NCBI GenBank assembly: GCA_902780405.1
Contig: CACZFI010000005.1
Coordinates: forward strand, 62,001-126,000
Reading direction: 5' to 3'
DNA length: 64,000 bases
Source of the DNA: an uncultured Lachnospiraceae bacterium
Lineage (GTDB): Bacteria; Bacillota; Clostridia; Lachnospirales; Lachnospiraceae
The position numbers and the translations under genes were made by a program. The notes under the pieces are model-generated. The model was not told where the DNA came from. It was given only the letters and a program-made list of their open reading frames with translations, and did not search any database. This document shows positions 11,672 through 21,034 of the stretch, in pieces. The number at the start of each line of letters is the position of its first letter. Position 1 is the first letter of the stretch.

Positions 11672-14600
11672 TTGCAGGCACTGTTTGATGCGCTTGCAGA
11701 TTCGGAAAGCTTCCGAAACCTCAAGGATGCGATCGGGAAGGACCTGTATCCGTATCACGTGTGGGGTGTTGATTTAAAGACCATCCCTCTTCTTACCCGG
11801 GCACTTTCCGGGGAGAAAAGCACGAGACTGATCGTGACCTACGACGAGAAACGAGGCAGAGAGCTGCTGGACGGGGTGCGTTTTTTTGACAGGGAGAGTT
11901 ACTATTATCCCGCAAAAGACGCCCTGTTTTATTATGCGGATATCCACAGCAATGCCACGGTCAAAAGCCGGATGGAGATTTTCAAAAAGCTGGCGGAAGG
12001 TGATCCTGTCACCGTGATCACCACGGTGGAAGGACTGATGGATTTCATCCCGCCCATTACGGAGATCACCGGCCACAGAAAGACGATTTCCGTCGGGGAT
12101 ACGCTTTCCAGAGACGAATTTGCACGCTATATGACAACACTTGGATATGAGAAGACCACGATGGTGGAACTTCCCGGGCAGTTTTCCATAAGAGGAGATA
12201 TCGTTGATATCTACCCGCTTACGGAAGAGTGCCCTTATCGTGTTTCCCTGTGGGGAGACGATATCGAGACGATCCGAAGCTTTGATGCGGAAAGTCAGCG
12301 CTCCATCATGGACGTGGACAGCCTTGTGATCTACCCTTCCTGCGAGATGGTGCTGGATGAGAAACGTATCGATCACGGTATCAGAAAGATTGATCTCGAG
12401 TTTGAGAAGCAGAAGAAAGTCCTCGAGAAGGAGTTTCGGACGGAGCAGAAGGCGAGACTTACCAAGACGGTTTCCGCTGCGAAGGAGGAACTTGCCGAGT
12501 TCAATTCCACCATGGGCTTAGACAGCATGGTCCGGTTTTTCTACGATGACACGGTAAGTTTCCTGGACTATTTTCCGGAGGATGTCGCTGTCTTTATCGA
12601 TGACCCGGAGCGCGTGATGCGCAGGGCCGGCAGCTACGAGGAAGAGTTTAAGACCTCGATGGAAGGCAGACTCTCGGGCGGCTATATACTGCCTACACAG
12701 GCGGAGGTTTTAACAGGCGCACGCGAGATCGTGAAGCGGCTTTCCAAAAGACAAACCATCCTCTTCTCCGACCTTTACAAGAAGGAACCCGCCTGGAAGG
12801 AACAGGGCAACACCTGTATCGAGACGAGGGATACATCGGATTATCATAATTCTTTTGAGACACTGGTTGAGGATATCACCGCCTGGAAGAAAAAACAGTT
12901 TAAGGTGGTGATCGTATCTCCTTCCGCCACGAGAGGCAAGCGCCTTGCGGCGAATCTGCGGGATCGTGAGATCGAGTCGCACTTCTCGGAGGACCGTTTT
13001 CACAGGATGAAGCCCGGCGAGGTGATGGTCACACTGGGCAGGATCGACAAGGGATACGTGCTCCCGGATGCGGGACTTGCCGTGATCTCCGAGGGTGACA
13101 TTTTCACCGCAAGAGAGATCTCAAAAGGAAGAAAACGCCCGCGCTACGAGGGCGGAGACCGGATTGCCAGCTTTTCGGATATCGTGGTGGGCGACTACGT
13201 CGTGCACAGAAACCACGGCATCGGTATATACCGGGGCATCGAGAAAGTCGAGACGGAAGGCAGGCTGAAGGACTACATCACCATTGAGTATGCCAAGGGA
13301 AGCAAACTCTTTATCCCGGTGGATCAGCTTGATATGATCGGCAAACTGTCCGGCAAGGACGGGGCGAAACCCAAGCTTTCGAGACTCGGAGGCGGTGAGT
13401 GGGAGAAGACCCGACAGCGCATCAAGGGACATGTGGCGGACATCGCGGAGGAACTCGTGGAGCTTTATGCCCTGCGTGAGACGATGAACGGTTTTTCCTA
13501 TTCTCCGGATACGGCATGGCAGAGAGAGTTCGAGGAACTCTTCCCCTACGAGGAGACACCGGATCAGGAGCAGGCCATCCGCGATACCAAGCGGGATATG
13601 GAATCCGGCAAGATCATGGATCGACTGATCTGTGGAGACGTGGGATTCGGCAAGACGGAGGTAGCCATCCGTGCGGCGTTTAAAGCCGTACAGGACAATC
13701 GACAGGTGCTCTATCTCGTGCCGACCACCATCCTTGCGGAACAGCATTACAATACATTTACCGAACGTATGAAGGACTTTCCGGTGAACATCCGGATGCT
13801 CTCGCGCTTTTGCACGCCGAAGGAAGTGAAGGAGACCTTAGAACTTCTGAAAAACGGAATGGCGGATATTGTGATCGGTACGCACAGACTGCTTTCCAAA
13901 GATGTGGAATGCAAGAATCTGGGGCTTCTCATTATTGACGAGGAGCAGCGCTTCGGCGTGAAGCATAAGGAACAGATCAAACAGCTGAAAAAGACGGTGG
14001 ATGTCCTGACGCTCACGGCGACGCCGATTCCGAGAACGCTGCACATGAGCCTGGTGGGCCTGCGTGATATCAGTCTGCTTTCGGAACCTCCGGTGGACAG
14101 ACTTCCCATCCAGACCTTTGTCATGGAGTACGACATTGAGTTTGTGAAGGAAGCGATCAACAGGGAACTCTCCCGCGGCGGTCAGGTCTTCTATGTATAC
14201 AACCGTGTGAATACCATAGCGGATATTACGGCGGAACTTTCCCGTGTGCTTCCGGACGCAAAGATTTCCTTTGCCCACGGCAAGATGAACGAACGTGAGC
14301 TTGAGGAAGTGATGCGCGCCTTTTTGCGCAAGGAGATCGACGTGCTGGTTTCCACGACCATTATTGAGACGGGACTGGATATCGCCAATGTCAACACCAT
14401 GATCGTCCACGATGCGGACCGCTTCGGTCTGTCCCAGCTCTATCAGCTGCGCGGACGCGTGGGAAGATCCAATCGTGCGGCTTACGCCTTCCTGATGTAC
14501 AAGCGGGACAAGCTCCTTGCGGAGGTTGCCGAGAAACGTCTGGCCGCTATCAGGGAGTTTACAGATCTCGGCTCAGGATATAAAATATCCATGAGAGATC

Positions 14601-15211
14601 TGGAGATCCGCGGTGCGGGCAATCTCCTCGGACAGGAACAGTCGGGTAACATCGAAGCGGTGGGATACGATCTCTACTGCAAGATGCTTTCCGATGCGAT
14701 CAAGCGGCTGTCCGGTGTGGCAGTGGAACGGGAGTTTGCGACCAGCGTCGAGCTTCCGCTGGATGCCTACATTCCGGATGATTACGTAAAGAATGAATTC
14801 GTGAAACTCGATCTCTATAAGAGGATATCAAAGATTGAGGATCCTGAGGAGAAGGATCTTCTGGTCGAAGAGGCGAAAGATCGTTTCGGAACGCCGCCGA
14901 AGGAGTTTATGCGGTTACTCTCCGTGGCTGTTTTAAAAGCCAAGGCACATAAGGCGTATATGACAGATCTCAAATACGTTTCCGGCGAGGTGCGGATGGC
15001 GATGCTTGCCGATGCGCCGGTGATGACGGAGCGGATCGGAGAACTGCTCATCAGGCATCAGGGAGAGATCAAGCTCCTGTCGGGAAATCAGTCGGGTTTC
15101 TCGGTGAAAGTCTCAAAGACCTTGCAGGATGAACTGATCTCCAAGACGGAGGAAGCGATCGAAGCGATAGGAAGTTTGATCCGGGAGGATACAAATGAAA
15201 CGGATACATAG
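11672..15211 (+). CDS. mfd: Transcription-repair coupling factor
   Basis: Mfd removes RNA polymerase stalled at DNA damage and recruits UvrA. I place the start at the TTG at 11672, six bases after a perfect AGGAGG, giving 1179 residues, the usual size. In order: a UvrB-like N-terminal part, the RNA-polymerase-binding domain (DYVVHRNHGIGIYRG), and a RecG-like helicase with Walker A GDVGFGKT at about 654-661, DEEQRFG, TATPIPRTLHMS and QLRGRVGRS, then the TRCF C-terminal domain. pth before and a PrsA-like lipoprotein after is a common Firmicute order. Confidence 0.97.
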   Translation: MQALFDALADSESFRNLKDAIGKDLYPYHVWGVDLKTIPLLTRALSGEKSTRLIVTYDEKRGRELLDGVRFFDRESYYYPAKDALFYYADIHSNATVKSRMEIFKKLAEGDPVTVITTVEGLMDFIPPITEITGHRKTISVGDTLSRDEFARYMTTLGYEKTTMVELPGQFSIRGDIVDIYPLTEECPYRVSLWGDDIETIRSFDAESQRSIMDVDSLVIYPSCEMVLDEKRIDHGIRKIDLEFEKQKKVLEKEFRTEQKARLTKTVSAAKEELAEFNSTMGLDSMVRFFYDDTVSFLDYFPEDVAVFIDDPERVMRRAGSYEEEFKTSMEGRLSGGYILPTQAEVLTGAREIVKRLSKRQTILFSDLYKKEPAWKEQGNTCIETRDTSDYHNSFETLVEDITAWKKKQFKVVIVSPSATRGKRLAANLRDREIESHFSEDRFHRMKPGEVMVTLGRIDKGYVLPDAGLAVISEGDIFTAREISKGRKRPRYEGGDRIASFSDIVVGDYVVHRNHGIGIYRGIEKVETEGRLKDYITIEYAKGSKLFIPVDQLDMIGKLSGKDGAKPKLSRLGGGEWEKTRQRIKGHVADIAEELVELYALRETMNGFSYSPDTAWQREFEELFPYEETPDQEQAIRDTKRDMESGKIMDRLICGDVGFGKTEVAIRAAFKAVQDNRQVLYLVPTTILAEQHYNTFTERMKDFPVNIRMLSRFCTPKEVKETLELLKNGMADIVIGTHRLLSKDVECKNLGLLIIDEEQRFGVKHKEQIKQLKKTVDVLTLTATPIPRTLHMSLVGLRDISLLSEPPVDRLPIQTFVMEYDIEFVKEAINRELSRGGQVFYVYNRVNTIADITAELSRVLPDAKISFAHGKMNERELEEVMRAFLRKEIDVLVSTTIIETGLDIANVNTMIVHDADRFGLSQLYQLRGRVGRSNRAAYAFLMYKRDKLLAEVAEKRLAAIREFTDLGSGYKISMRDLEIRGAGNLLGQEQSGNIEAVGYDLYCKMLSDAIKRLSGVAVEREFATSVELPLDAYIPDDYVKNEFVKLDLYKRISKIEDPEEKDLLVEEAKDRFGTPPKEFMRLLSVAVLKAKAHKAYMTDLKYVSGEVRMAMLADAPVMTERIGELLIRHQGEIKLLSGNQSGFSVKVSKTLQDELISKTEEAIEAIGSLIREDTNETDT

Positions 15212-16253
15212 AATCATGGCTGTGGTCTGTATGGCGGCTCTGCTGCTTACGACGGGCTGCGGCAAGAAACATAACGATACCGGAGTTCTTCCGGAGGAGC
15301 ATACGGTGGTCTTTCGTTACGGAGATATGGCGGTCACCAAGGGTGAGGTTTACATCTACGTCAACACCGTGAAGGAACGCTACGAAAAGCAGTACGGCAA
15401 GGACGTCTGGAACAGGATGCTCGAGGAAGAGGAAGAAGAGGTTACCGCGGAAGAACTCGTCCGCAAGAAGGTGGTCGAGGAAATCGTCCACGTCAAGACC
15501 ATGAACGCGCATGCAGACGAATACGGCATCAGGCTTACATCTGCCGAACAGGAGGATATCAACACCCGGGCACAGGATTTTTATGACGGGCTGACGGAGG
15601 AAGACCGGCAGCAGATGGAACTTTCGTTAGAGAAGATCCTGCAGGTCTACCGCGAGAATGTGATCGCCACAAAGGTGGAGGATGCATTGCTTTCCGACCA
15701 GCCGGTAGAGATCTCCAGCGAGGAAGCGCGGATGACAACATTCTACGATCTGTACTTCCCCTGCTACAATATTGATGAGAACGGCAATGTCACACCATAC
15801 GAGGATGATGCAAAGAGGATCCAGTATGATCATGCGCTCGAAGCCTGCAGTACGCTTTCCAATAATCAGTATGATGCGGAAGAAGATGCGGATATGCCGA
15901 AGAATGCGGAGGAAATAGCACAGTACTATCAGCTGACAGATGCCGGAAAGAAGACGATGACACCGGAAGAGATCCGGGATACCTACGGGCAGGATGTGTA
16001 CGACCTGCTTTACACCATGGAGAACGGCAGTTACTCCAAGGTGATCGAAACAGAGTACGGATATCACGTATTTGTGATGATCGAACTCACGGACCAGAAA
16101 GCCACGGAAGCCAGGAAGACGGAGATGCGTCAGGCGGCCGTCGAAGAGAGTGTGGGTGAGATCTTGGACCTGTGGAAACAGGGGATCGACGAAAAATTCA
16201 CCTATCCCGATTCCGTGAATATGGAGATTTACAGAAGCATCCCCATCAGATAG
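15195..16253 (+). CDS. PrsA/parvulin-like foldase lipoprotein
   Basis: A lipobox (LLTTGC, Cys22) predicts anchoring outside the membrane. Residues 30-200 are a helical SurA/PrsA-type chaperone region. The C-terminal third fits a parvulin peptidyl-prolyl isomerase, with the recognisable GSYSKVIETEYGYHVFVMI core near 280-300. The 352-residue length suits the family. The start overlaps the mfd end by 17 bases. Whether it keeps isomerase activity cannot be told. It would assist folding of exported proteins and sits back to back with a second exported foldase on the other strand. Confidence 0.82.
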   Translation: MKRIHRIMAVVCMAALLLTTGCGKKHNDTGVLPEEHTVVFRYGDMAVTKGEVYIYVNTVKERYEKQYGKDVWNRMLEEEEEEVTAEELVRKKVVEEIVHVKTMNAHADEYGIRLTSAEQEDINTRAQDFYDGLTEEDRQQMELSLEKILQVYRENVIATKVEDALLSDQPVEISSEEARMTTFYDLYFPCYNIDENGNVTPYEDDAKRIQYDHALEACSTLSNNQYDAEEDADMPKNAEEIAQYYQLTDAGKKTMTPEEIRDTYGQDVYDLLYTMENGSYSKVIETEYGYHVFVMIELTDQKATEARKTEMRQAAVEESVGEILDLWKQGIDEKFTYPDSVNMEIYRSIPIR

Positions 16254-16297
16254 GCATAAAAAATATAAGTCCCAAACGGGACTTATATTTTTTATGC
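16254..16297. terminator. Bidirectional terminator, perfect 20-bp hairpin
   Basis: A 20-bp perfect inverted repeat (16254-16273 and 16278-16297) closes a four-base AAAC loop. A-runs and T-runs inside the stem give a U-tract in both directions, so it can end both the mfd-foldase transcript and the minus-strand gene ending at 16299. Confidence 0.9.
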
Positions 16298-16298
16298 T

Positions 16299-17405
16299 CT
16301 ATTGTGCTTCCGCATCTGTCGGAGAAGTTTTGGCTCCGTTATCCACCAGAAACTGTGCAACCTTTTCTGCCAGTGCGTAGTAGAGAAGATCTTCGTCCGT
16401 GTAGTACTTCTTGATCTCGTCCTTGTCGGTAAATCCTGCATCAGACATGAGCTTTTCAACGTATGCATCCACATCATCCTGCGTTGCCTTGATGCCCTCG
16501 GCTTTCGCCACGGCACAGATGATGCTCTTCTCTTTGATGAAGTCGGATACCATACCGCTTAAGTACTCCTTGAAGGCATCCTCGCTGCTGTAACCGTAGT
16601 AGGTGGTTACGTAGGTTGCGAAGTCTACATTGTACTGTGCGGCAGCATCTTCGATCTGCTTGATGTTCTGATCGATCAGACGCTTGGTCTCTTCCTCGGG
16701 ATACTTGCCGATCTCCGTCTCTTCCACAAGCTTCTGTACAACCTGACGCTTTGCGCTGCTCTCGTTGTATTCCTTCTGGCGGTCGATGATCTCTTTCTTG
16801 GTTGCTTCCTTGTACTCTGCGAGGGTCTTGGAATCCGTGTGCTCTGCGATGAAGTCATCAGTCAGCTCGGGGAGAGACTCTCTTGTGGCGGAGTTGATGG
16901 TGATCGCGAATACCGCATCCTTTCCGGCAAGATCCGTGCTGCCGTAATCCTCGGGGAATGTGACGTTGATGTCGAAGGACTCGCCGACCTTGTGACCTAC
17001 GATGCTATCCTCGAATCCGGGGATGTAGCTGCCGGAGCCTAAGGTTAAGTCGGCACCCTGACCGTTGGTGTTTCCGCCTTCGAACGGAACGCCGTCGATG
17101 GAACCGACGTAATCGATGTTCACTGTGTCACCGTTCTCGACCTTCTGTGTCGTAAGCGTTTCGGATGTCTTATATTCGGAAAGCTTGGACTCGATGTTGG
17201 ACTGGATCGCATCCTCGGGGATCGCCGAGTCATCCCACTCATAGGCAATGCCCTTGTAATCACCCAGGGTGACATAGCTTGCATACTTATCTATCATTTT
17301 CTGCTGGTTGACGCCGTTGACCCTGCCGCCGCATCCGGTGATCAGCATACTCATGCCGAGTGCCATACCGAGTACAAGCGCGGATCTGCCTGTTCGTTTC
17401 TTCAT
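16299..17405 (-). CDS. Trigger-factor-like FKBP foldase, lipoprotein form
   Basis: The N-terminus is a lipoprotein signal (MLITGC, Cys25) rather than the ribosome-binding domain of cytoplasmic trigger factor; the GFRxGKxP signature is absent. Residues ~85-175 are an FKBP isomerase domain (NGDTVNIDYVGSIDG, LGSGSYIPGFEDSIVGHKVGE), and residues 180-355 are the helical trigger-factor C-terminal chaperone region. So the protein should help fold proteins outside the membrane. 368 residues against about 430 for true Tig. GGAAGGG lies about 8 bases before the ATG, and a possible extended -10 (TGATATAAA) lies further upstream. This extracytoplasmic form is known in clostridia. Confidence 0.85.
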   Translation of the reverse strand: MKKRTGRSALVLGMALGMSMLITGCGGRVNGVNQQKMIDKYASYVTLGDYKGIAYEWDDSAIPEDAIQSNIESKLSEYKTSETLTTQKVENGDTVNIDYVGSIDGVPFEGGNTNGQGADLTLGSGSYIPGFEDSIVGHKVGESFDINVTFPEDYGSTDLAGKDAVFAITINSATRESLPELTDDFIAEHTDSKTLAEYKEATKKEIIDRQKEYNESSAKRQVVQKLVEETEIGKYPEEETKRLIDQNIKQIEDAAAQYNVDFATYVTTYYGYSSEDAFKEYLSGMVSDFIKEKSIICAVAKAEGIKATQDDVDAYVEKLMSDAGFTDKDEIKKYYTDEDLLYYALAEKVAQFLVDNGAKTSPTDAEAQ

Positions 17406-17545
17406 AATAATATCCCTTCCAATCGTTATATTGATACAACTCTCTTTTTATATCACAATTCCGTTGAAAAATAAAGCGATTTTCTGAGGTTTCACAGACT
17501 TTTCACGATTCGCACGGCCGAAAACACCAGTAAATACGCGGTTTC

Positions 17546-17659
17546 TACTACATCTTGTAAAAAATAGAGGATTTTACACTACATTTAGTAGACAAGGTAT
17601 ATAAAGAGTGCTATAATAACAAAGCACGCTCGGAGAAAACGGGCACTATATCTAGTGTA
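17546..17659 (+). promoter_or_regulatory. NrdR-type operator boxes and promoter of nrdD
   Basis: Two similar palindromic boxes, ACTACATCTTGTA from 17547 and ACTACATTTAGTA from 17578, start exactly 31 bp apart, about three helical turns, the usual spacing of NrdR box pairs. A third and best palindrome, CACTATATCTAGTG (17644-17657), lies downstream. The promoter reads TAGACA (17589-17594), 17 bp, TATAAT (17612-17617), so the second box overlaps the -35. NrdR is the ATP/dATP-sensing repressor of ribonucleotide reductase genes; its gene is not in this window. Confidence 0.78.
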
Positions 17660-17701
17660 TCCTTAAGAATTCTATCATATATTTAGGGGGAAGGGTTTAA
17701 A

Positions 17702-19828
17702 ATGAAAGTAATCAAGCGCGACGGACAGACAGTCAACTTTGATCGGTCCAAGATCATCACAGCCATCGCCAAGGCCAATGCCGAGGTAGAGGATGAAGAG
17801 AAGGTCACGGAAGCCAAAATCGAGGAGATTGTGGAGGATATTGAAGCACGTAAGAGAAAGAGAATTCTCGTGGAAGATATCCAGGATATCATCGAGCATG
17901 ATTTGATGCAGGATGGAAAGTACATCCTTGCAAAGACCTACATTATCTATCGCTACACCAGAGAACTGGTTCGTAAGGCGAATACCACAGACGATTCCAT
18001 CTTAAGTTTGATCAAGAACCGCAACAAAGACGTTATGGAGGAGAACTCCAACAAGAACGCAACCGTTGCGTCCACACAGCGTGACCTGATCGCAGGTGAG
18101 GTATCCAAAGACCTGACCAGACGTGTGCTCCTTCCGGAGAAGATCTCCAAGGCACATGACGAAGGTGCGATCCATTTCCATGATGCGGATTATTTCCTGC
18201 AGCCGATCTTCAACTGCTGCCTGATCAATATCGGAGACATGCTTGATAACGGCACCGTAATGAACGGTAAGCTGATCGAGAGCCCTAAGAGCTTTCAGGT
18301 AGCTTGTACCGTAACCACACAGATCATCGCATCCGTGGCATCTTCCCAGTACGGCGGACAGTCCGTGGATATGATCCATCTGGGCAAGTATCTGCGCAAG
18401 AGCTATGAGAAGTATAAGGAGCGTTTCACCTCCGAGTTCGGCGACAAGCTGGATGCAGAGACCATCGAGAAGATGATCGAGGAGCGCCTCTATGACGAAT
18501 TAAAGAGCGGCGTACAGACGATCCAGTATCAGATCAATACCCTGATGACAACCAACGGCCAGTCACCCTTCGTAACCCTCTTCCTCCACCTGGACAAGGA
18601 TGATGAGTACATCGAAGAGAACGCGCGGATCATCGTGGAGATCCTCCGCCAGAGACTTGAGGGTATCAAGAATGAAGCCGGTGTTTATGTGACACCCGCC
18701 TTCCCGAAGCTTGTATATGTACTCGACGAGTGCAACTGCTTAAAGGGCGGAAAGTATGATTATATCACCGAGCTTGCGGTCAAATGTTCCGCAAAGCGTA
18801 TGTATCCCGATTACATCTCCGCCAAGAAGATGCGTGAGAACTATGAGGGCAATGTCTTCTCACCGATGGGCTGCCGTTCCTTCCTCTCACCCTGGAAGGA
18901 TATCGAGGGCAACTATAAGTGGGAAGGTCGTTTCAACCAGGGTGTTGTATCCCTGAACCTGCCGCAGATCGGTATTCTTGCGAAGGGCGACGAGGAGAAA
19001 TTCTGGAAGCTTCTGGATGAGAGACTGGATCTGTGCTATGAGGCACTGATGTGCAGACACAACGCACTGATGGGTGTAACCTCCGATGTGAGCCCCATCC
19101 ACTGGCAATATGGCGCGATCGCAAGACTGAAGAAGGGCGAGAAGATCGACAAGTATCTGATGAACGGATACTCCACCATCTCTCTCGGCTACATCGGTCT
19201 CTATGAGCTCACCAAGCTCATGAAGGGTGTCAGCCACACCGCACCCGAGGGCGAGGAATTTGCCTTCGCAGTCATGAAGAGACTGCGCGCTGCCTGCGAT
19301 ACATGGAAGGCAGAGACAGGTATTGCTTTCGGACTCTACGGTACACCGGCCGAGTCCCTGTGCTATCGTTTTGCAAGAATTGACAAGGAACGTTTCGGTA
19401 CCATCGAAGATGTGACCGACAAGGGCTACTATACAAACTCCTACCATGTAGACGTAAGAGAGCGGATCGACGCCTTCAGCAAATTCCGCTTCGAGGCGAA
19501 GTTCCAGCCCATCTCTTCCGGCGGTTGCATCTCCTATGTGGAGATCCCGAATATGCGTCACAACCTGGAGGCTATGGAAGAAGTTGTCCGCTTCATCTAC
19601 GACAACATTCAGTATGCGGAGTTCAATACCAAGTCCGACTACTGCCATGTCTGCGGTTACGACGGAGAGATCGTTGTGAACGAAGAGAATGAGTGGGAGT
19701 GCCCGCAGTGCGGAAACAAGGATCACAACAAGATGAACGTGACCAGACGTACCTGCGGATATCTCGGTGAAAACTTCTGGAATGTCGGCAAGACCAAGGA
19801 GATCAAGTCCAGAGTACTTCACCTGTAG
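17702..19828 (+). CDS. nrdD: Anaerobic ribonucleoside-triphosphate reductase, class III
   Basis: NrdD makes deoxynucleotides from ribonucleoside triphosphates without oxygen, using a glycyl radical. An ATP-cone regulatory domain covers residues ~2-90. The C-terminal zinc site has Cys648, Cys651, Cys667 and Cys670, and the radical glycine is Gly686 in TCGYLGEN, matching E. coli Gly681. Length 708 is typical. A strong AGGGGGAAGGG precedes the ATG. The activase gene nrdG follows after 13 bases. Confidence 0.97.
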   Translation: MKVIKRDGQTVNFDRSKIITAIAKANAEVEDEEKVTEAKIEEIVEDIEARKRKRILVEDIQDIIEHDLMQDGKYILAKTYIIYRYTRELVRKANTTDDSILSLIKNRNKDVMEENSNKNATVASTQRDLIAGEVSKDLTRRVLLPEKISKAHDEGAIHFHDADYFLQPIFNCCLINIGDMLDNGTVMNGKLIESPKSFQVACTVTTQIIASVASSQYGGQSVDMIHLGKYLRKSYEKYKERFTSEFGDKLDAETIEKMIEERLYDELKSGVQTIQYQINTLMTTNGQSPFVTLFLHLDKDDEYIEENARIIVEILRQRLEGIKNEAGVYVTPAFPKLVYVLDECNCLKGGKYDYITELAVKCSAKRMYPDYISAKKMRENYEGNVFSPMGCRSFLSPWKDIEGNYKWEGRFNQGVVSLNLPQIGILAKGDEEKFWKLLDERLDLCYEALMCRHNALMGVTSDVSPIHWQYGAIARLKKGEKIDKYLMNGYSTISLGYIGLYELTKLMKGVSHTAPEGEEFAFAVMKRLRAACDTWKAETGIAFGLYGTPAESLCYRFARIDKERFGTIEDVTDKGYYTNSYHVDVRERIDAFSKFRFEAKFQPISSGGCISYVEIPNMRHNLEAMEEVVRFIYDNIQYAEFNTKSDYCHVCGYDGEIVVNEENEWECPQCGNKDHNKMNVTRRTCGYLGENFWNVGKTKEIKSRVLHL

Positions 19829-19841
19829 AGGAGATGTAACT

Positions 19842-20372
19842 TTGAATTATTGTGATATTAAAACCGTGGACGTAGCCAACGGCCCCGGAGTGCGCGTGTC
19901 CGTCTTTGTTTCGGGCTGTACGCATCACTGTCCGGGATGCTTCAATCCCGAGACCTGGGATTTTAACTTCGGCAAGTTGTTCACAGAGGAGACCGTGGAG
20001 GAGATCATCGAGCATCTCCGCCCGGATTATATCAAGGGACTTTCGCTTCTCGGCGGAGAGCCCTTCGAACAGTCCAATCAGCAGGGACTCCTTCCGCTGC
20101 TTCGCAGATTCAAGGAGGAGTATCCCGAAAAAACCGTCTGGTGCTATTCCGGATATCTTTTGGATGAGGAGATTCAAAAGATCATGATGCCGAAGTGGCC
20201 GGAGACGAGAGAGATGATCACCTACATCGATGTGCTTGTGGACGGCGAGTTTAAGCAGGACTTAAAGGATCTGAAACTTCGGTTTCGGGGTTCCTCCAAT
20301 CAGCGCATTATCGATGTGCCCGCGACACTTGCGGCGGGGGAGATCGTACTTTGGGATGAGGAGAAATGGTGA
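19842..20372 (+). CDS. nrdG: Anaerobic ribonucleotide reductase activating protein (radical SAM)
   Basis: NrdG uses a [4Fe-4S] cluster and SAM to place the radical on NrdD. The cluster motif is CTHHCPGC at residues 26-33 in the CX3CX2C spacing, followed by the GGEPF motif. I start it at the TTG at 19842, seven bases after GAGGAGA, giving 176 residues; a longer frame from 19767 would overlap nrdD and adds no conserved sequence. It is co-transcribed with nrdD and dut. Confidence 0.95.
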   Translation: MNYCDIKTVDVANGPGVRVSVFVSGCTHHCPGCFNPETWDFNFGKLFTEETVEEIIEHLRPDYIKGLSLLGGEPFEQSNQQGLLPLLRRFKEEYPEKTVWCYSGYLLDEEIQKIMMPKWPETREMITYIDVLVDGEFKQDLKDLKLRFRGSSNQRIIDVPATLAAGEIVLWDEEKW

Positions 20373-20373
20373 T

Positions 20374-20823
20374 ATGGTAACCACCGTACCTGTAAATATC
20401 AAGAAATTAGAACCTGCGGCGAAAATCCCGACCTACGGATCGGCATCGGCGGCCGGGGCTGACCTGACAGCCTGCATGGATGCACCTGTCACAATCGAAC
20501 CGGGAGAGACATACCTGGTGCACACCGGACTCGCAATGGAACTGCCGGAGGGATATGCCGGACTGATCTACGCAAGAAGCGGACTCGCCACCAAGCGTGG
20601 GCTTGCTCCTGCGAACAAGGTCGGCGTGGTAGACTCCGACTATCGCGGCGAGATCATGGTCGCACTGCACAACCACGGCAAGGAGGCTCAGACCATCGAA
20701 TCCGGCGAACGGATCGCGCAGCTTGTGATAACGCCCTACATTGCTGCAGCTTTTTCCGAGGTCGATACCCTCGATGAGACGGAACGTGGCGCAGGCGGCT
20801 TCGGGTCCACCGGGACACATTAA
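20374..20823 (+). CDS. dut: dUTP diphosphatase
   Basis: Dut hydrolyses dUTP to dUMP, keeping uracil out of DNA and feeding dTMP synthesis. All five trimeric dUTPase motifs are seen: GSASAAGADL, RSGLATKRGL, GVVDSDYRGEI, ERIAQLVI and ERGAGGFGSTG. The ATG at 20374 follows the nrdG stop by one base and gives 149 residues. Placement after nrdDG joins three deoxynucleotide supply steps under one NrdR-type promoter. A hairpin terminator follows at once. Confidence 0.95.
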   Translation: MVTTVPVNIKKLEPAAKIPTYGSASAAGADLTACMDAPVTIEPGETYLVHTGLAMELPEGYAGLIYARSGLATKRGLAPANKVGVVDSDYRGEIMVALHNHGKEAQTIESGERIAQLVITPYIAAAFSEVDTLDETERGAGGFGSTGTH

Positions 20824-20833
20824 GAACATAAAT

Positions 20834-20860
20834 AACGGTCGACGTAAGTCGACCGTTTTT
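20834..20860. terminator. Terminator after dut
   Basis: A 10-bp perfect stem (20834-20843 with 20848-20857) closes a GTAA loop and runs into TTTTT. The other side is A-rich, so it may also serve the tRNA gene reading the opposite way. Confidence 0.85.
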
Positions 20861-20866
20861 ATTTCG

Positions 20867-20950
20867 TGCAGTTGATGGGACTTGAACCCACACCCACGTA
20901 AGTGGACATGAACCTGAATCATGCGCGTATGCCAATTCCGCCACAACTGC
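20867..20950 (-). tRNA. tRNA-Leu (anticodon CAG)
   Basis: Read on the minus strand the 84-base gene folds as a class II tRNA. It has acceptor arms GCAGTTG and CAACTGC, D-arm GGCGGAATTGGCATACGC, anticodon loop TTCAGGT (anticodon CAG, reading CUG leucine codons), a long variable arm with stem CCAC/GTGG, and T-arm with GGTTCAAGTCC. The discriminator is A. The CCA tail is not encoded. Confidence 0.95.
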
Positions 20951-21016
20951 AAACCGCAAGGTGAATCATATCAAATTTATCGGGGCTTGTCAATCTTATG
21001 GAATAAAAATGTTCTT

Positions 21017-21027
21017 TATGATATAAT
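21017..21027 (+). promoter_or_regulatory. Extended -10 promoter with predicted leaderless start
   Basis: TGATATAAT (TATAAT at 21022-21027 with TG at 21019-21020) has only a weak -35 partner. The ATG of the next gene begins 8 bases after the -10 box, just where transcription should start, and there is no ribosome site between, so the mRNA is probably leaderless. Confidence 0.5.
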
Positions 21028-21034
21028 CAGTGCT

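Noticed and set aside
18887..19822. Minus-strand frame of 311 codons inside nrdD
   Set aside because: Shadow of the NrdD catalytic and radical-site region.
20921..21034. Upstream extension of the hydrolase-methyltransferase frame
   Set aside because: It would run through the tRNA-Leu gene and the promoter; no conserved sequence is added.
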